Notes: generated by a model from the letters alone, not told the origin. DNA of 64,000 nt from Pseudomonas sp. SORT22 (GCF_018417635.1 NZ_CP071007.1:3038501-3102500); one strand, 5' to 3'. Positions 35,078-44,241 are shown, numbered from the stretch's first letter. Translations and numbers: made by a program.

Positions 35078-36394
35078 ATGACAACCAATAAAACCAAGAT
35101 CGATACGCTCGTAGTGGGCGCCGGGCAAGCCGGCGTGGCCATGAGTGAACACCTGAGCCGCCTGGGCGTGCCGCACCTGGTGCTGGAGCGCAACCGTATC
35201 GCCGAAGCCTGGCGCACCGGTCGCTGGGATTCGCTGGTGGCCAATGGGCCGGCCTGGCACGACCGCTTCCCGGGCCTGGAGTTCGACGGCCTCGACCCGG
35301 ACGCCTTCGCTGGTAAAGACCAGGTGGCCGATTACTTCGAAGCCTACGCGCGCAAATTCAACGCACCGATCCGCACTGGCGTCGAAGTTACCCAGGTGCT
35401 GCGCAACAGCGATCGTCCGGGGTTCACCGTGCACACCAGCGATGGCGTGATCGAGGCCCAGCAGGTGGTGGTTGCCACCGGCCCGTTCCAGCGCCCGGTG
35501 ATCCCGCCGATTGCGCCGAAGCAGTCGAACGTATTGCAGATGCACTCGGCCGCCTACCGCAACCCGCAGCAGTTGCCTGAAGGCGCGGTGCTGGTGGTTG
35601 GCGCCGGCTCATCGGGGGTGCAGATCGCCGATGAACTGCAGCGTGCCGGCAAGCAGGTGTACCTCTCGGTCGGCGCCCACGACCGGCCGCCACGGGCCTA
35701 CCGCAACCGTGACTTCTGCTGGTGGCTGGGGGTGCTCGGCGAGTGGGATGCCGAGACCATGCAGCCGGGCAAGGAGCACGTGACTATCGCCGTCAGCGGT
35801 GCCCGCGGCGGCCACACCGTGGATTTTCGCCGCCTGGCCCAACAAGGCATGACCCTGGTCGGCCTGACCAAGGGCTTTGATAACGGCGTGGTCAGCTTTG
35901 AAGCCAACCTGGCCGAAAACATCGCCCGCGGCGACGAGAACTACCTGGCGCTGCTCGATGCCGCCGACGCCTACATTGCCCGCAATGGCCTGGACCTGCC
36001 GCAAGAGCCGCAAGCGCGGGAAATTCTCCCTGATCCGCAATGCCTGACCCAACCGTTGCTGGAACTCGACCTGGCCAAGGCCGGGGTCGGCACCATCATC
36101 TGGGCCACCGGCTATTCGGTGGACTACAGCTGGCTGCAGGTCGACGCCTTCAAGGACAACGGCAAGCCCCGGCACCAGCGCGGCGTGTCCAGCGAGCCGG
36201 GGGTGTACTTCGTCGGCCTGCCTTGGCTGTCGCGGCGCGGCTCGGCGTTTATCTGGGGGGTGTGGCACGACGCCAAGCACATCGCCGATCACATCGCCAA
36301 ACAGCGCACCTACCTCAATTACCGCGACGCTTCGCAGCGCCAGGCCGAACAGCAAGCGTCCAGCCAACCAGCCAGCCTCATGGGAGCCCGTTGA
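35078..36394 (+). CDS. Flavin-containing monooxygenase (CzcO-like)
   Basis: The 438-aa product has an FAD site G14-x-G-x-x-G19 in VVGAGQAGVAMS and an NAD(P) site G175-x-G-x-x-G180 in VVGAGSSGVQIA. The WRTGRWDSLV segment after the first and the IIWATGY motif near the C-terminus are typical of the class B monooxygenase superfamily. The classic FxGxxxH fingerprint is not clear, so I leave N-hydroxylation versus Baeyer-Villiger chemistry open. It heads a run of tightly spaced genes (Rid, DUF1028, ArgE, aldehyde dehydrogenase, permease, aminotransferase, binding protein), suggesting attack on an amine substrate. Its stop overlaps the next start as TGATG. Confidence 0.88.
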   Translation: MTTNKTKIDTLVVGAGQAGVAMSEHLSRLGVPHLVLERNRIAEAWRTGRWDSLVANGPAWHDRFPGLEFDGLDPDAFAGKDQVADYFEAYARKFNAPIRTGVEVTQVLRNSDRPGFTVHTSDGVIEAQQVVVATGPFQRPVIPPIAPKQSNVLQMHSAAYRNPQQLPEGAVLVVGAGSSGVQIADELQRAGKQVYLSVGAHDRPPRAYRNRDFCWWLGVLGEWDAETMQPGKEHVTIAVSGARGGHTVDFRRLAQQGMTLVGLTKGFDNGVVSFEANLAENIARGDENYLALLDAADAYIARNGLDLPQEPQAREILPDPQCLTQPLLELDLAKAGVGTIIWATGYSVDYSWLQVDAFKDNGKPRHQRGVSSEPGVYFVGLPWLSRRGSAFIWGVWHDAKHIADHIAKQRTYLNYRDASQRQAEQQASSQPASLMGAR

Positions 36395-36804
36395 TGCCTA
36401 CTCATACCCGTATTCGCATGTTCAACACCAAAGACACCTACCCCAACCAGACCCTGGACAACGACCTGTGCCAGGCCGTGCGTGCCGGCAACACCGTGTA
36501 TGTGCGCGGCCAGGTGGGTACCGACTTCAATGGCCAGCTGGTCGGCCTGGGTGACCCGCGGGCGCAAGCCGAGCAGGCCATGCGCAACGTCAAGCAACTG
36601 CTGGAGGAGGCCGGCAGCGACCTCAGCCATATCGTCAAGACCACCACCTACCTGATCGACCCGCGCTATCGCGAGCCGGTGTATCAGGAAGTCGGTAAAT
36701 GGCTCAAGGGCGTGTTCCCGATCTCCACCGGCCTGGTGGTCAGCGCCCTCGGCCAGCCGCAGTGGCTGATGGAAATCGACGTGATCGCGGTCATCCCCGA
36801 ATAA
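36394..36804 (+). CDS. Rid-family (YjgF/UK114) protein lacking the RidA arginine
   Basis: This 136-aa trimer-forming family protein is complete. RidA hydrolyses reactive enamine/imine intermediates using an Arg in a P-A-R-S/T motif. Here the equivalent region reads FPISTGLVVSALG with no Arg, which places it among the Rid subfamilies without known imine deaminase activity. Such members often sit in catabolic operons. The start overlaps the monooxygenase stop and the DUF1028 gene follows after 10 bp. It may handle an unstable product of the monooxygenase, but that is inference. Confidence 0.88.
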   Translation: MPTHTRIRMFNTKDTYPNQTLDNDLCQAVRAGNTVYVRGQVGTDFNGQLVGLGDPRAQAEQAMRNVKQLLEEAGSDLSHIVKTTTYLIDPRYREPVYQEVGKWLKGVFPISTGLVVSALGQPQWLMEIDVIAVIPE

Positions 36805-36814
36805 GGAGCGTGCC

Positions 36815-37489
36815 ATGACCTTCTCCATCGTTGGCCGCTGCGCCGAAACCGGCCAGCTGGGCATTGCCATCAGCTCTTCAAGCATCGCCGTTGGTGCTCG
36901 CTGCCCGTGGCTGCGCACAGGCGTCGGTGCGGTGTCGAGCCAGAACATCACCTTGCCGGCCCTCGGCCCGCAGATCCTCGATGGCCTGGACGAAGGCCTG
37001 GCGCCGCACCAGGCCCTGGACCGCGCCTTGACCCGAAACGGCTACAGCCAGTACCGCCAGGTGGCAGTGGTCGATGCCCAGGGCCGCACCGCGGTGTTCA
37101 GCGGCAATCATGCGCTGGGCATCAACCATGCCGTGGCCGGCGAACAATGCGTGGCCGCCGGCAACCTGCTGGCCAACAGCGCGGTGATCGAGCGCATGGT
37201 CGAGGCCTTCGAGCGCAGCGAAGGCTGCCTGGCCGCGCGTTTGCTGACCGCCCTTGAGGCCGGCCAGGACGCCGGCGGCGAAGCCGGGGCGGTGCATTCG
37301 GCGGCGCTGTCGGTGGTCGGCGAGCTGGTCTGGCCGATCGTTGACCTGCGCGTCGACTGGGCTGAGGACAACCCCATCGGCGAATTGGGCAAGCTCTGGA
37401 ACGCCTATGAGCCGCAGTTGCAGGACTACCTGACCCGCGCCCTCAACCCGACCCTGGCGCCAAGCTACGGAGTGCCGGGCGATGAGTGA
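36815..37489 (+). CDS. DUF1028 domain protein (Ntn-hydrolase-like)
   Basis: The 224-aa product starts MTFSIVGRCAETGQLGIAISSSSIAVGARCPW, a hallmark of DUF1028, whose fold is related to Ntn hydrolases. SQNITLPALGPQILDGLDEG and VFSGNHALGINHAVAG are further conserved blocks. AAGGAG lies upstream of ATG 36815. The function of DUF1028 is not established. Its place between a Rid protein and an ArgE-type deacylase suggests a hydrolytic role on an amide or ureido intermediate. It overlaps the deacylase gene by 8 bp. Confidence 0.85.
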   Translation: MTFSIVGRCAETGQLGIAISSSSIAVGARCPWLRTGVGAVSSQNITLPALGPQILDGLDEGLAPHQALDRALTRNGYSQYRQVAVVDAQGRTAVFSGNHALGINHAVAGEQCVAAGNLLANSAVIERMVEAFERSEGCLAARLLTALEAGQDAGGEAGAVHSAALSVVGELVWPIVDLRVDWAEDNPIGELGKLWNAYEPQLQDYLTRALNPTLAPSYGVPGDE

Positions 37490-38645
37490 GCTGCGCAGCC
37501 GTGCATTGTTGGCCAGCCTGATCGGCTTTGCCACGGTCAGCCGCGATTCGAACCTGGCCTTGATCGAGTTCGTCCGCGACTACCTGCACGGCCTGGGTGT
37601 GAGCTGCGAGCTGATCTACAACACGCAGCGGACCAAGGCCAACCTGCTGGCCAGCATTGGCCCGGCAGTGGCGGGCGGTGTGGTGCTGTCGGGCCATACC
37701 GATGTGGTGCCGGTGGACGGCCAGGCGTGGACCGTCGAGCCATTCAGCCTCACCGAGCGCGACGGCAAGCTGTACGGCCGCGGCGCCGCCGACATGAAAG
37801 GCTACCTGGCTTCGGTACTGGCGGCAGTACCGCTGTTTCTTAAAAGCCCGCTGCGCCGGCCGGTGCACCTGGCGTTCTCGTATGACGAGGAAGTCGGCTG
37901 CCTGGGCGTACGCAGCCTGCTCGAGGTGCTGCCCCAGCGCATCGCGCAACCGGCCTTGTGCCTGATTGGCGAGCCGACCCAGCTCAAACCGGTGCTTGGC
38001 CACAAGGGCAAGCTGGCCATGCGTTGCCATGTACACGGCGCGCCGTGCCATTCGGCCTATGCGCCGTATGGCGTCAACGCCATCGAACAGGCGGCGCGGC
38101 TGATCGCTCGCCTGGGCGAGATCGGCCAGCGCCTGGCCGCGCCGCAGCATCACGATCAACGCTTTGACCCGGCGTTTTCCACCGTGCAGGTCGGGGTGAT
38201 CCAGGGCGGTACGGCGCTGAACATCGTCCCGGCCGATTGCCGCTTCGACTTTGAAGTGCGTGCCTTGCCGGCGTTCGAACCGCAGGCGGTGGTGGACGAG
38301 CTGCACACCTACGCGCAGCACACCCTGCTGCCGGCCATGCAGGCGATCAAGGCTGATACGGCGATCCGCTTCGAAGCACTCTCGGCCTACCCGGGCCTGG
38401 CCACTGCACCTGAGAGCGGCGCAGCACAACTGGTGGCGCAGCTGTGTGGCAGCGATGCCTTCAGCACCGTGGCCTTTGGCACCGAAGGCGGCCTGTTCGA
38501 TGAGGCCGGAATCCCGGCGGTGGTGTGCGGGCCGGGCAGCATGGAGCAGGGTCACAAGCCGGATGAATTTGTCAGCGTCGAGCAGATGGCGGCCTGTGAC
38601 CGCCTGATGGATCGCCTGGCCGAATACCTCTCCAACAACGGATAA
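37482..38645 (+). CDS. ArgE-like M20 metallo-deacylase
   Basis: The 387-aa product is in the acetylornithine deacetylase/M20 family. Metal ligands and catalytic residues are visible: His72 and Asp74 in SGHTDVVP, Asp104 in GRGAADMKG, Glu136/Glu137 in DEEVGC and Glu164 in IGEPT. The dimerisation domain occupies roughly residues 180-290. The biosynthetic name argE should not be applied from this context: the gene is embedded in a catabolic operon, so removal of an acyl or related group from an amine-derived intermediate is more likely. It overlaps the DUF1028 gene and precedes an aldehyde dehydrogenase by 16 bp. Confidence 0.88.
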   Translation: MSELRSRALLASLIGFATVSRDSNLALIEFVRDYLHGLGVSCELIYNTQRTKANLLASIGPAVAGGVVLSGHTDVVPVDGQAWTVEPFSLTERDGKLYGRGAADMKGYLASVLAAVPLFLKSPLRRPVHLAFSYDEEVGCLGVRSLLEVLPQRIAQPALCLIGEPTQLKPVLGHKGKLAMRCHVHGAPCHSAYAPYGVNAIEQAARLIARLGEIGQRLAAPQHHDQRFDPAFSTVQVGVIQGGTALNIVPADCRFDFEVRALPAFEPQAVVDELHTYAQHTLLPAMQAIKADTAIRFEALSAYPGLATAPESGAAQLVAQLCGSDAFSTVAFGTEGGLFDEAGIPAVVCGPGSMEQGHKPDEFVSVEQMAACDRLMDRLAEYLSNNG

Positions 38646-38661
38646 CAACAAGGAGTCTGCA

Positions 38662-40155
38662 GTGAACGATTTCAACCAGTGGACCAGCCTGGCGCAACAG
38701 CAGCGCCTGATCGACAGCGCATTTATTCAAGGCGAGGCCTGTCAGGCCGAAAGCGGCGCACGATTCGCGGTGATCAACCCGGCCACCGGCACATTGCTGG
38801 CCCAGGTCGCCGCTTGCGGCCAGGCCGAGGTTGACCGGGCCGTGCGCAGCGCCCGCCAGGCCTTCGAACAAGGCCCCTGGGCAAAGATGGCGCCCGGCGA
38901 GCGCAAGGCCGTGCTGTTGCGCCTGGCGCAGTTGATGCTCGAGCACCGCGCCGAACTGGCCTTGCTCGACTCGCTGAGCATGGGCAAGCCGGTGATGGAT
39001 GCCTGGAACATCGACGTGCCGGGCGCGGCCCATGTGTTCGCCTGGTACGGCGAAAGCCTCGACAAGCTCTACGACCAGGTGGCGCCGACCGCCAGCAATG
39101 CCCTGGCGACCATCACCCGCGTGCCGCTGGGGGTGATCGGGGCGGTGGTGCCGTGGAATTTCCCGCTGGACATGGCCGCCTGGAAACTCGCCCCGGCGTT
39201 AGCCGCCGGTAACAGCGTGGTGCTCAAGCCCGCCGAGCAGTCGCCGTTCTCGGCGCTGCGCCTGGCAGAGCTTGCGATTGAAGCGGGCCTGCCCAAGGGC
39301 GTGCTCAACGTGGTGCCGGGGCTGGGCGAGGAGGCCGGTCGCGCCCTGGGCCTGCACATGGACGTCGATACCCTGGTGTTTACCGGCTCCACCGAAGTCG
39401 GCAAGTACTTCATGCAATACGCCGCGCAGTCGAACCTCAAGCAGGTGTGGCTGGAATGCGGCGGCAAGAGCCCGAACCTGGTGTTCGCCGATTGCCAGGA
39501 CCTGGACCTGGCGGCCGAGAAAGCCGCGTTCGGCATCTTCTTCAACCAGGGCGAAGTCTGCTCGGCCAACTCGCGCCTGCTGCTGCAACGTTCGATCGCC
39601 GACGCGTTCATCGAGCGGCTGATCGTCAAGGCGCGCCAGTGGCTGCCGGGCAACCCGCTGAACCCGGCAAGCCGCGCCGGGGCCATTGTCGACAGCCGCC
39701 AGGCGCAGCGGATCATGCACTACATCGAGCAGGCCCAGGCTGAAGGCGCGCAACTGGTGTGTGGTGGTCGACAGCTGAGTTTCGACAGTTCGAGCAACTT
39801 CATCGAGCCGACGATTTTTACCGGCGTCACCGCCGACATGACCCTGGCCCGCGAAGAAGTGTTCGGCCCGGTGCTGGCGGTCAGCGTGTTCGATGACGAA
39901 GACCAGGCGGTGGCCATGGCCAACGATCACATCTATGGCCTGGCGGCGTCGCTGTGGACCGACGACCTCAACCGCGCCCACCGCGTCGCCCGGCGGCTGA
40001 ATGCCGGCACGGTGTCGGTCAATACCGTCGATGCCCTGGACGTCTGCGTGCCCTTTGGCGGCGGCAAGCAGTCGGGCTTTGGCCGCGACCTGTCGCTGCA
40101 TTCGTTCGACAAGTACACGCAGTTGAAAACGACCTGGATTCAGCTGCGCGGCTGA
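38662..40155 (+). CDS. Aldehyde dehydrogenase (aminoaldehyde/PuuC-like)
   Basis: The 497-aa NAD(P)-dependent enzyme has PWNFPLDMAAWKLAPAL in the cofactor-binding region, general base Glu265 in WLECGGKSP and catalytic Cys300 in FFNQGEVCSANSRLL. The Cys-Ser-Ala context is typical of gamma-glutamyl-gamma-aminobutyraldehyde and related aminoaldehyde dehydrogenases. It probably oxidises the aldehyde produced by the class III aminotransferase four kilobases downstream in the same run. AAGGAG precedes the GTG start. A REP element lies between it and the permease gene. Confidence 0.9.
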   Translation: MNDFNQWTSLAQQQRLIDSAFIQGEACQAESGARFAVINPATGTLLAQVAACGQAEVDRAVRSARQAFEQGPWAKMAPGERKAVLLRLAQLMLEHRAELALLDSLSMGKPVMDAWNIDVPGAAHVFAWYGESLDKLYDQVAPTASNALATITRVPLGVIGAVVPWNFPLDMAAWKLAPALAAGNSVVLKPAEQSPFSALRLAELAIEAGLPKGVLNVVPGLGEEAGRALGLHMDVDTLVFTGSTEVGKYFMQYAAQSNLKQVWLECGGKSPNLVFADCQDLDLAAEKAAFGIFFNQGEVCSANSRLLLQRSIADAFIERLIVKARQWLPGNPLNPASRAGAIVDSRQAQRIMHYIEQAQAEGAQLVCGGRQLSFDSSSNFIEPTIFTGVTADMTLAREEVFGPVLAVSVFDDEDQAVAMANDHIYGLAASLWTDDLNRAHRVARRLNAGTVSVNTVDALDVCVPFGGGKQSGFGRDLSLHSFDKYTQLKTTWIQLRG

Positions 40156-40158
40156 TGG

Positions 40159-40189
40159 CCTGTGGGAGCGGGCTTGACCCGCGATGAGG
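40159..40189 (+). repeat. REP element
   Basis: A single short-form Pseudomonas REP reads CCTGTGGGAGCGGGC followed by TTGACCCGCGATGAG. Its core GCGGG/CCCGC palindrome can form a hairpin. It lies in the 76-bp gap between the dehydrogenase and permease genes inside an otherwise compact run, and may modulate transcript processing there. Confidence 0.8.
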
Positions 40190-40231
40190 CCAGCACAGGC
40201 AACACCTAATAACAACAATTCGGAGCACCCG

Positions 40232-41671
40232 ATGAACAGCAATGCAAGCGTGCAAACCGGCGCCCTGGCGCCGCCTGCAAGTCGCAAGAAACTCGGCCTT
40301 ACCGCGCTGCTGGCGGTGGCCATCGGCCTGGTGGTGTCCCAGGGCGTCATGGTGCTGATGCTGCAAGGCGTCGGCATCGCCGGCCTGGGCTTTATCGTGC
40401 CGCTGGGCCTGGCTTACCTGCTGGCCCTGAGTTACGCCTGTTCGTTCTCGGAACTGGCGCTGATGATCCCCCGCGCCGGCAGCCTGAGCAGCTACACCGA
40501 AGTCGCCATCGGCCAGTTCCCGGCGATCCTCGCGACCTTTTCCGGCTATGTCGTGGTGGCGATGTTCGCGCTGTCGGCCGAGCTGTTGCTGATGGAGTTC
40601 ATCATCGACAAGGTCTACCCACACTCGATGCCACCGCTTACCGTGGCCCTGGGTGTACTGGCGCTGTTCACTGTGCTCAACCTGTTCAACATCGACATCT
40701 TCGCCCGCCTGCAAACCGTGCTGGCGATGGTGATGACCGTGGTGCTGCTGGTGATGGGCCTGAGCGCGATGAACAGCGACATCGTCGCGCCCAACCCGGC
40801 GCTGTTCGACAGCGCCCACTGGAACCCGTTGGGCCTGGGGGTGATCGCCCTGACCGCGATGGCGGTGTGGGGCTTTGTCGGCGCCGAGTTCGTCTGCCCG
40901 CTGGTAGAAGAAACCCGCCGCCCGGAGCGCAACATCCCGGGCTCGATGATGCTCGGCCTGACCATCATCTTCGTGATCATCTGCCTGTACGGCCTGGGCG
41001 CCTTGCTCACCGTGCCGCAGGCGGAGCTGGCCAGCAACGGCCTGCCGCATTACCTGTTCGCCACCACGGTGTTCGGGGAGGCCGGCAAAGTGTTTTTGGT
41101 TACCGCCGCGATCACCGCCACCTGCAGCACCCTCAACAGTTCGCTGGCGGCGATCCCGCGCATGCTTTATGGCATGGCCCGCAACGGCCAGGCCTTCGGC
41201 GTGTTCAAGCGCCAGGGCAAGCGCACCGGCGCGCCCTGGGTGGCGGTGCTGTTCATTGCCGCGGTCACCGGCCTGCCATTGCTGCTGATGCACGACCATG
41301 CCGATGCCATCAATCAGCTGCTGTTGTCGGCCGCCCTGGCCTGGCTGCTGGCCTACATCATCACCCACGTCAACGTCATTGCCCTGCGCCGGCGCTACCC
41401 GCAGGTGGCGCGGCCGTTCCGCACGCCGTTCTACCCGCTGCCGCAGCTGTTTGGCATCGCCGGCATGCTGTTTGCGATCTGGAACGTCTCGCCCAGCCCG
41501 GACATGACCTTTTCGATTTTTGCCTACGCAGGCCTGGTGCTGTTGATCGTCTCGATCATCGCCGTGCTGTGGATCAAGGGCGTGATGGGCAAGCCACTGT
41601 TCAAGCCCGAGCCGCTGGCAAGCGTGCTGGGCACTCAAACCGATAAAGACCCGCAAGGAGATTCGCAATGA
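40232..41671 (+). CDS. APC-superfamily amino acid/amine permease
   Basis: The 479-aa product has about twelve membrane helices. It begins with a hydrophilic leader and KKLGLTALLAVAIGLVVSQG, the first helix carrying the substrate motif of APC transporters. GFVGAEFVCPLVEETRRPERNIP is the conserved helix 6-7 loop of the family. CGGAG at 40221-40225 supports ATG 40232, and the frame extends a little further upstream. It would import an amino acid or polyamine-like substrate for the cluster. The stop overlaps the next start as ATGA. Confidence 0.88.
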   Translation: MNSNASVQTGALAPPASRKKLGLTALLAVAIGLVVSQGVMVLMLQGVGIAGLGFIVPLGLAYLLALSYACSFSELALMIPRAGSLSSYTEVAIGQFPAILATFSGYVVVAMFALSAELLLMEFIIDKVYPHSMPPLTVALGVLALFTVLNLFNIDIFARLQTVLAMVMTVVLLVMGLSAMNSDIVAPNPALFDSAHWNPLGLGVIALTAMAVWGFVGAEFVCPLVEETRRPERNIPGSMMLGLTIIFVIICLYGLGALLTVPQAELASNGLPHYLFATTVFGEAGKVFLVTAAITATCSTLNSSLAAIPRMLYGMARNGQAFGVFKRQGKRTGAPWVAVLFIAAVTGLPLLLMHDHADAINQLLLSAALAWLLAYIITHVNVIALRRRYPQVARPFRTPFYPLPQLFGIAGMLFAIWNVSPSPDMTFSIFAYAGLVLLIVSIIAVLWIKGVMGKPLFKPEPLASVLGTQTDKDPQGDSQ

Positions 41672-43050
41672 CCGCTCACGTCAAACCTGCCCGTAGCACC
41701 GGCGATTACCAGGCAGCGGATGCCGCGCACCACATTCATGCCTTTCTCGACCAGAAGGCGCTGAACGCTGAAGGCCCGCGGGTGATCGTCCGTGGCGAAG
41801 GCCTGGCATTGTGGGACAACGATGGCAAGCGCTACCTGGACGGCATGTCGGGGCTGTGGTGCACCAACCTCGGCTATGGCCGCAAGGACCTGGCCGCAGC
41901 CGCCAGCCAGCAGCTGGAGCAACTGCCGTACTACAACATGTTCTTCCACACCACCCACCCGGCGGTGGTCGAGCTCTCGGAGCTGCTGTTCAGCCTGCTG
42001 CCGGCGCACTACAGCCACGCGATCTACACCAACTCCGGCTCTGAAGCCAACGAGGTGCTGATCCGTACCGTGCGCCGCTACTGGCAGATCCTCGGCAAGG
42101 CGCAGAAGAAGATCATGATCGGCCGCTGGAACGGCTACCACGGCTCGACCCTGGGCGCCACGGCGCTGGGCGGGATGAAGTTCATGCACGACATGGGCGG
42201 GGTGATCCCCGATGTTGCGCACATTGACGAGCCGTACTGGTTTGCCCACGAGGGCGACCTGACCCCGGCCGAATTCGGCCTGCGCGCGGCGCGCCAACTG
42301 GAAGAGAAGATCCTCGAACTTGGCGCCGACAACGTCGCCGCGTTTGTTGCCGAACCCTTCCAGGGCGCCGGCGGCATGATCTTCCCGCCAGAAAGCTACT
42401 GGCCAGAAATCCAGCGCATCTGCCGGCAGTACGACGTGCTGCTGTGCGCCGATGAAGTCATCGGCGGCTTTGGCCGCACCGGCGAGTGGTTCGCCCACCA
42501 GCATTTTGGTTTCGAGCCCGACACCCTGTCGATCGCCAAGGGCCTGACCAGCGGCTACATCCCCATGGGCGGCCTGATTCTGTCCAAACGCATGGCCGAG
42601 GTGCTGGTGGAGCAGGGCGGGGTATTCGCCCACGGCCTGACCTATTCCGGTCACCCGGTGGCGGCAGCGGTAGCAATTGCCAACCTCAAGGCGCTGCGCG
42701 ACGAAGGCATCGTCAGCCGCGTCAAGCACGAGACCGGCCCCTACCTGCAGCGTTGCCTGCGCGAAGTGTTCGGCAACCACCCGCTGATTGGCGAGGTGCA
42801 GGGCGCAGGCCTGGTTGCGGCCTTGCAGTTCGCCGAAGACAAGGCCAGCCGCAAGCGCTTTGCCAACGAAAACGACATGGCCTGGCGTTGCCGCACCCTC
42901 GGCTTTGAAGAGGGCCTGATCATTCGCTCGACCCTGGGCCGGATGATCATGGCCCCGGCCCTGGTGGCCAGCCACGCCGACATCGATGAACTGGTCGACA
43001 AGACCCGTACCGCTGTAGACCGTACCGCCCGCGAATTCGGTCGCCTGTAA
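41668..43050 (+). CDS. Class III PLP aminotransferase (omega-amine:pyruvate type)
   Basis: The 460-aa product is an omega-aminotransferase. Visible motifs are YTNSGSEANEVLIRT for phosphate binding, GRWNGYHGSTLGA, the PLP-ring Asp in LLCADEVIGGFGRTG, and the Schiff-base lysine Lys291 in SIAKGLTSGYIPMGG. Members convert terminal amines such as putrescine, cadaverine or beta-alanine to aldehydes. With the neighbouring aldehyde dehydrogenase this forms an amine-to-acid route. AAGGAG precedes the start, which overlaps the permease stop by 4 bp. A GC-rich hairpin follows the gene. Confidence 0.9.
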   Translation: MTAHVKPARSTGDYQAADAAHHIHAFLDQKALNAEGPRVIVRGEGLALWDNDGKRYLDGMSGLWCTNLGYGRKDLAAAASQQLEQLPYYNMFFHTTHPAVVELSELLFSLLPAHYSHAIYTNSGSEANEVLIRTVRRYWQILGKAQKKIMIGRWNGYHGSTLGATALGGMKFMHDMGGVIPDVAHIDEPYWFAHEGDLTPAEFGLRAARQLEEKILELGADNVAAFVAEPFQGAGGMIFPPESYWPEIQRICRQYDVLLCADEVIGGFGRTGEWFAHQHFGFEPDTLSIAKGLTSGYIPMGGLILSKRMAEVLVEQGGVFAHGLTYSGHPVAAAVAIANLKALRDEGIVSRVKHETGPYLQRCLREVFGNHPLIGEVQGAGLVAALQFAEDKASRKRFANENDMAWRCRTLGFEEGLIIRSTLGRMIMAPALVASHADIDELVDKTRTAVDRTAREFGRL

Positions 43051-43060
43051 ACCCAAAAGT

Positions 43061-43086
43061 GGCCGGCGCGCGCGGGCGTGCCGGCC
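43061..43086 (+). other. Intercistronic GC-rich hairpin after the aminotransferase gene
   Basis: GGCCGGCGCGC pairs with GGCGTGCCGGCC-type sequence to give an 11-bp stem with one G-U pair and a four-base loop (43072-43075). There is no T tract, so it is not a classic terminator. It lies 10 bp after the aminotransferase stop and 18 bp before the binding-protein start. It could stabilise the upstream message and make levels of the two proteins differ. Confidence 0.6.
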
Positions 43087-43104
43087 TATTAGAGGAACCG
43101 CTTC

Positions 43105-44145
43105 ATGTCCAGATCCTTGCGTTGCTGTGTTCCCTTTGCCCTGGTTGTGCTGTGCAGCGCGGTGTCGGCTGCGCCGCAGAACCTCACCGTCATCTCCTTT
43201 GGCGGCGCCACCAAGCAGGCCCAGGACAAGGCCTACTTCCAACCTTTCAACGCCAGCGGCGCAGGACGCGTGGTTGCCGGCGAGTACAACGGTGAGCTGT
43301 CGAAAATCAAGGCCATGGTCGATGTCGGCCATACCAGCTGGGACGTGGTCGAGGTCGAGAGCCCGGAGCTGTTGCGCGGCTGTGACGAAGGCCTGTTCGA
43401 GCGTCTCGATCCGGCGCGCTTCGGCGACCCGGCGCAGTTCGTCCCGGGTACCCTGAGCGAATGCGGGGTGGCCACCTACGTCTGGTCGATGGTCATGGCC
43501 TACGACAACGGCAAGCTGGCCAAGGCGCCGAGTTCCTGGGCCGACTTCTGGAACGTTGCCGACTTCCCCGGCAAGCGCGGCTTGCGCAAGGGTGCCAAGT
43601 ACACCCTGGAGATCGCCTTGCTCGCCGACGGGGTCAAGCCCGAGCAGCTGTATGAAGTGCTCGGTACGCCGCAAGGGGTGAGCCGCGCCTTTGCCAAACT
43701 GGACCAGATCAAGGGCAATATCCAGTGGTGGGAAGCCGGCGCGCAACCGGCGCAGTGGCTGATTGCCGGTGACGTGGTCATGAGCGCGGCCTACAACGGC
43801 CGGATCGCCTCGGCACAGAAGGAGGGCATGAAGCTCAGTATCGTCTGGCCGCAAAGCCTGTACGACCCGGAATACTGGGCGGTGGTCAAGGGCACGCCGA
43901 ACAAGGCCCTGGCCGAGGACTTCATTGCCTTTGCCAGCCAGCCACAAACCCAGAAGGTGTTTTCCGAGGAGATTCCCTACGGGCCGGTGCACCGCGAGGC
44001 GCTGAAGCTGCTGCCGGCGAATGTCCAGCAACAGTTGCCGACCGCCGAGGCCAACCTGGCCGGGGCGCGGGCGGTGGATGCCGGGTTCTGGGTGGACCAT
44101 GGCGAGGAGCTGGAGCAGCGCTTCAACGCCTGGGCGGCGCGCTGA
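43105..44145 (+). CDS. Periplasmic polyamine-type (PotD/PotF-like) solute-binding protein, orphan
   Basis: The 346-aa product has a signal peptide (MSRSLRCCVPFALVVLCSAVSA, ending about residue 22). The mature part shows the extracellular-binding-protein pattern of the spermidine/putrescine group: LTVISFGGATKQAQDKAYFQPF, WDVVEVESPELL, VMAYDNGKLAKAPSSWADFWN and VMSAAYNGRIASAQK. No ABC permease or ATPase gene accompanies it. The cluster instead has an APC permease, so it either works with an exporter encoded elsewhere or acts as a sensor. AGAGGAACC lies before ATG 43105. The substrate is inferred to be an amine. Confidence 0.85.
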   Translation: MSRSLRCCVPFALVVLCSAVSAAPQNLTVISFGGATKQAQDKAYFQPFNASGAGRVVAGEYNGELSKIKAMVDVGHTSWDVVEVESPELLRGCDEGLFERLDPARFGDPAQFVPGTLSECGVATYVWSMVMAYDNGKLAKAPSSWADFWNVADFPGKRGLRKGAKYTLEIALLADGVKPEQLYEVLGTPQGVSRAFAKLDQIKGNIQWWEAGAQPAQWLIAGDVVMSAAYNGRIASAQKEGMKLSIVWPQSLYDPEYWAVVKGTPNKALAEDFIAFASQPQTQKVFSEEIPYGPVHREALKLLPANVQQQLPTAEANLAGARAVDAGFWVDHGEELEQRFNAWAAR

Positions 44146-44147
44146 AT

Positions 44148-44231
44148 TCATCGCGGGTCAAGCCCGCTCCCACAGGTATTGCATCGCCCCTGTGGGAGCG
44201 GCGGTGCGGCGACCCGACTTGACCCGCGATG
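44148..44231. repeat. REP pair (short and long forms, inverted)
   Basis: ATCGCGGGTCAAGCCCGC leads to CTCCCACAGG. After about 14 bp CCTGTGGGAGCGGCGG leads to the long form ending in TTGACCCGCGAT. The inner CCCACAGG and CCTGTGGG arms are complementary. The pair sits between the convergent binding-protein and LysR genes, where it could act as a bidirectional mRNA end. Confidence 0.8.
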
Positions 44232-44241
44232 CTGTAGAACC

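Noticed and set aside
37482..38645. Calling the M20 gene argE of arginine biosynthesis
   Set aside because: The family match is good, but the gene is embedded in a catabolic run, so the biosynthetic name would mislead.
40019..41668. A 549-codon minus-strand frame opposite the permease
   Set aside because: Its composition (Gln, His, Arg-rich) is the antisense image of membrane helices; the plus-strand APC gene is clear.
41635..44151. An 838-codon minus-strand frame opposite the aminotransferase and binding-protein genes
   Set aside because: Both plus-strand genes show complete family motifs and operon-type overlaps. The antisense product is His/Arg/Gln-rich with no domain, as expected from high GC3.
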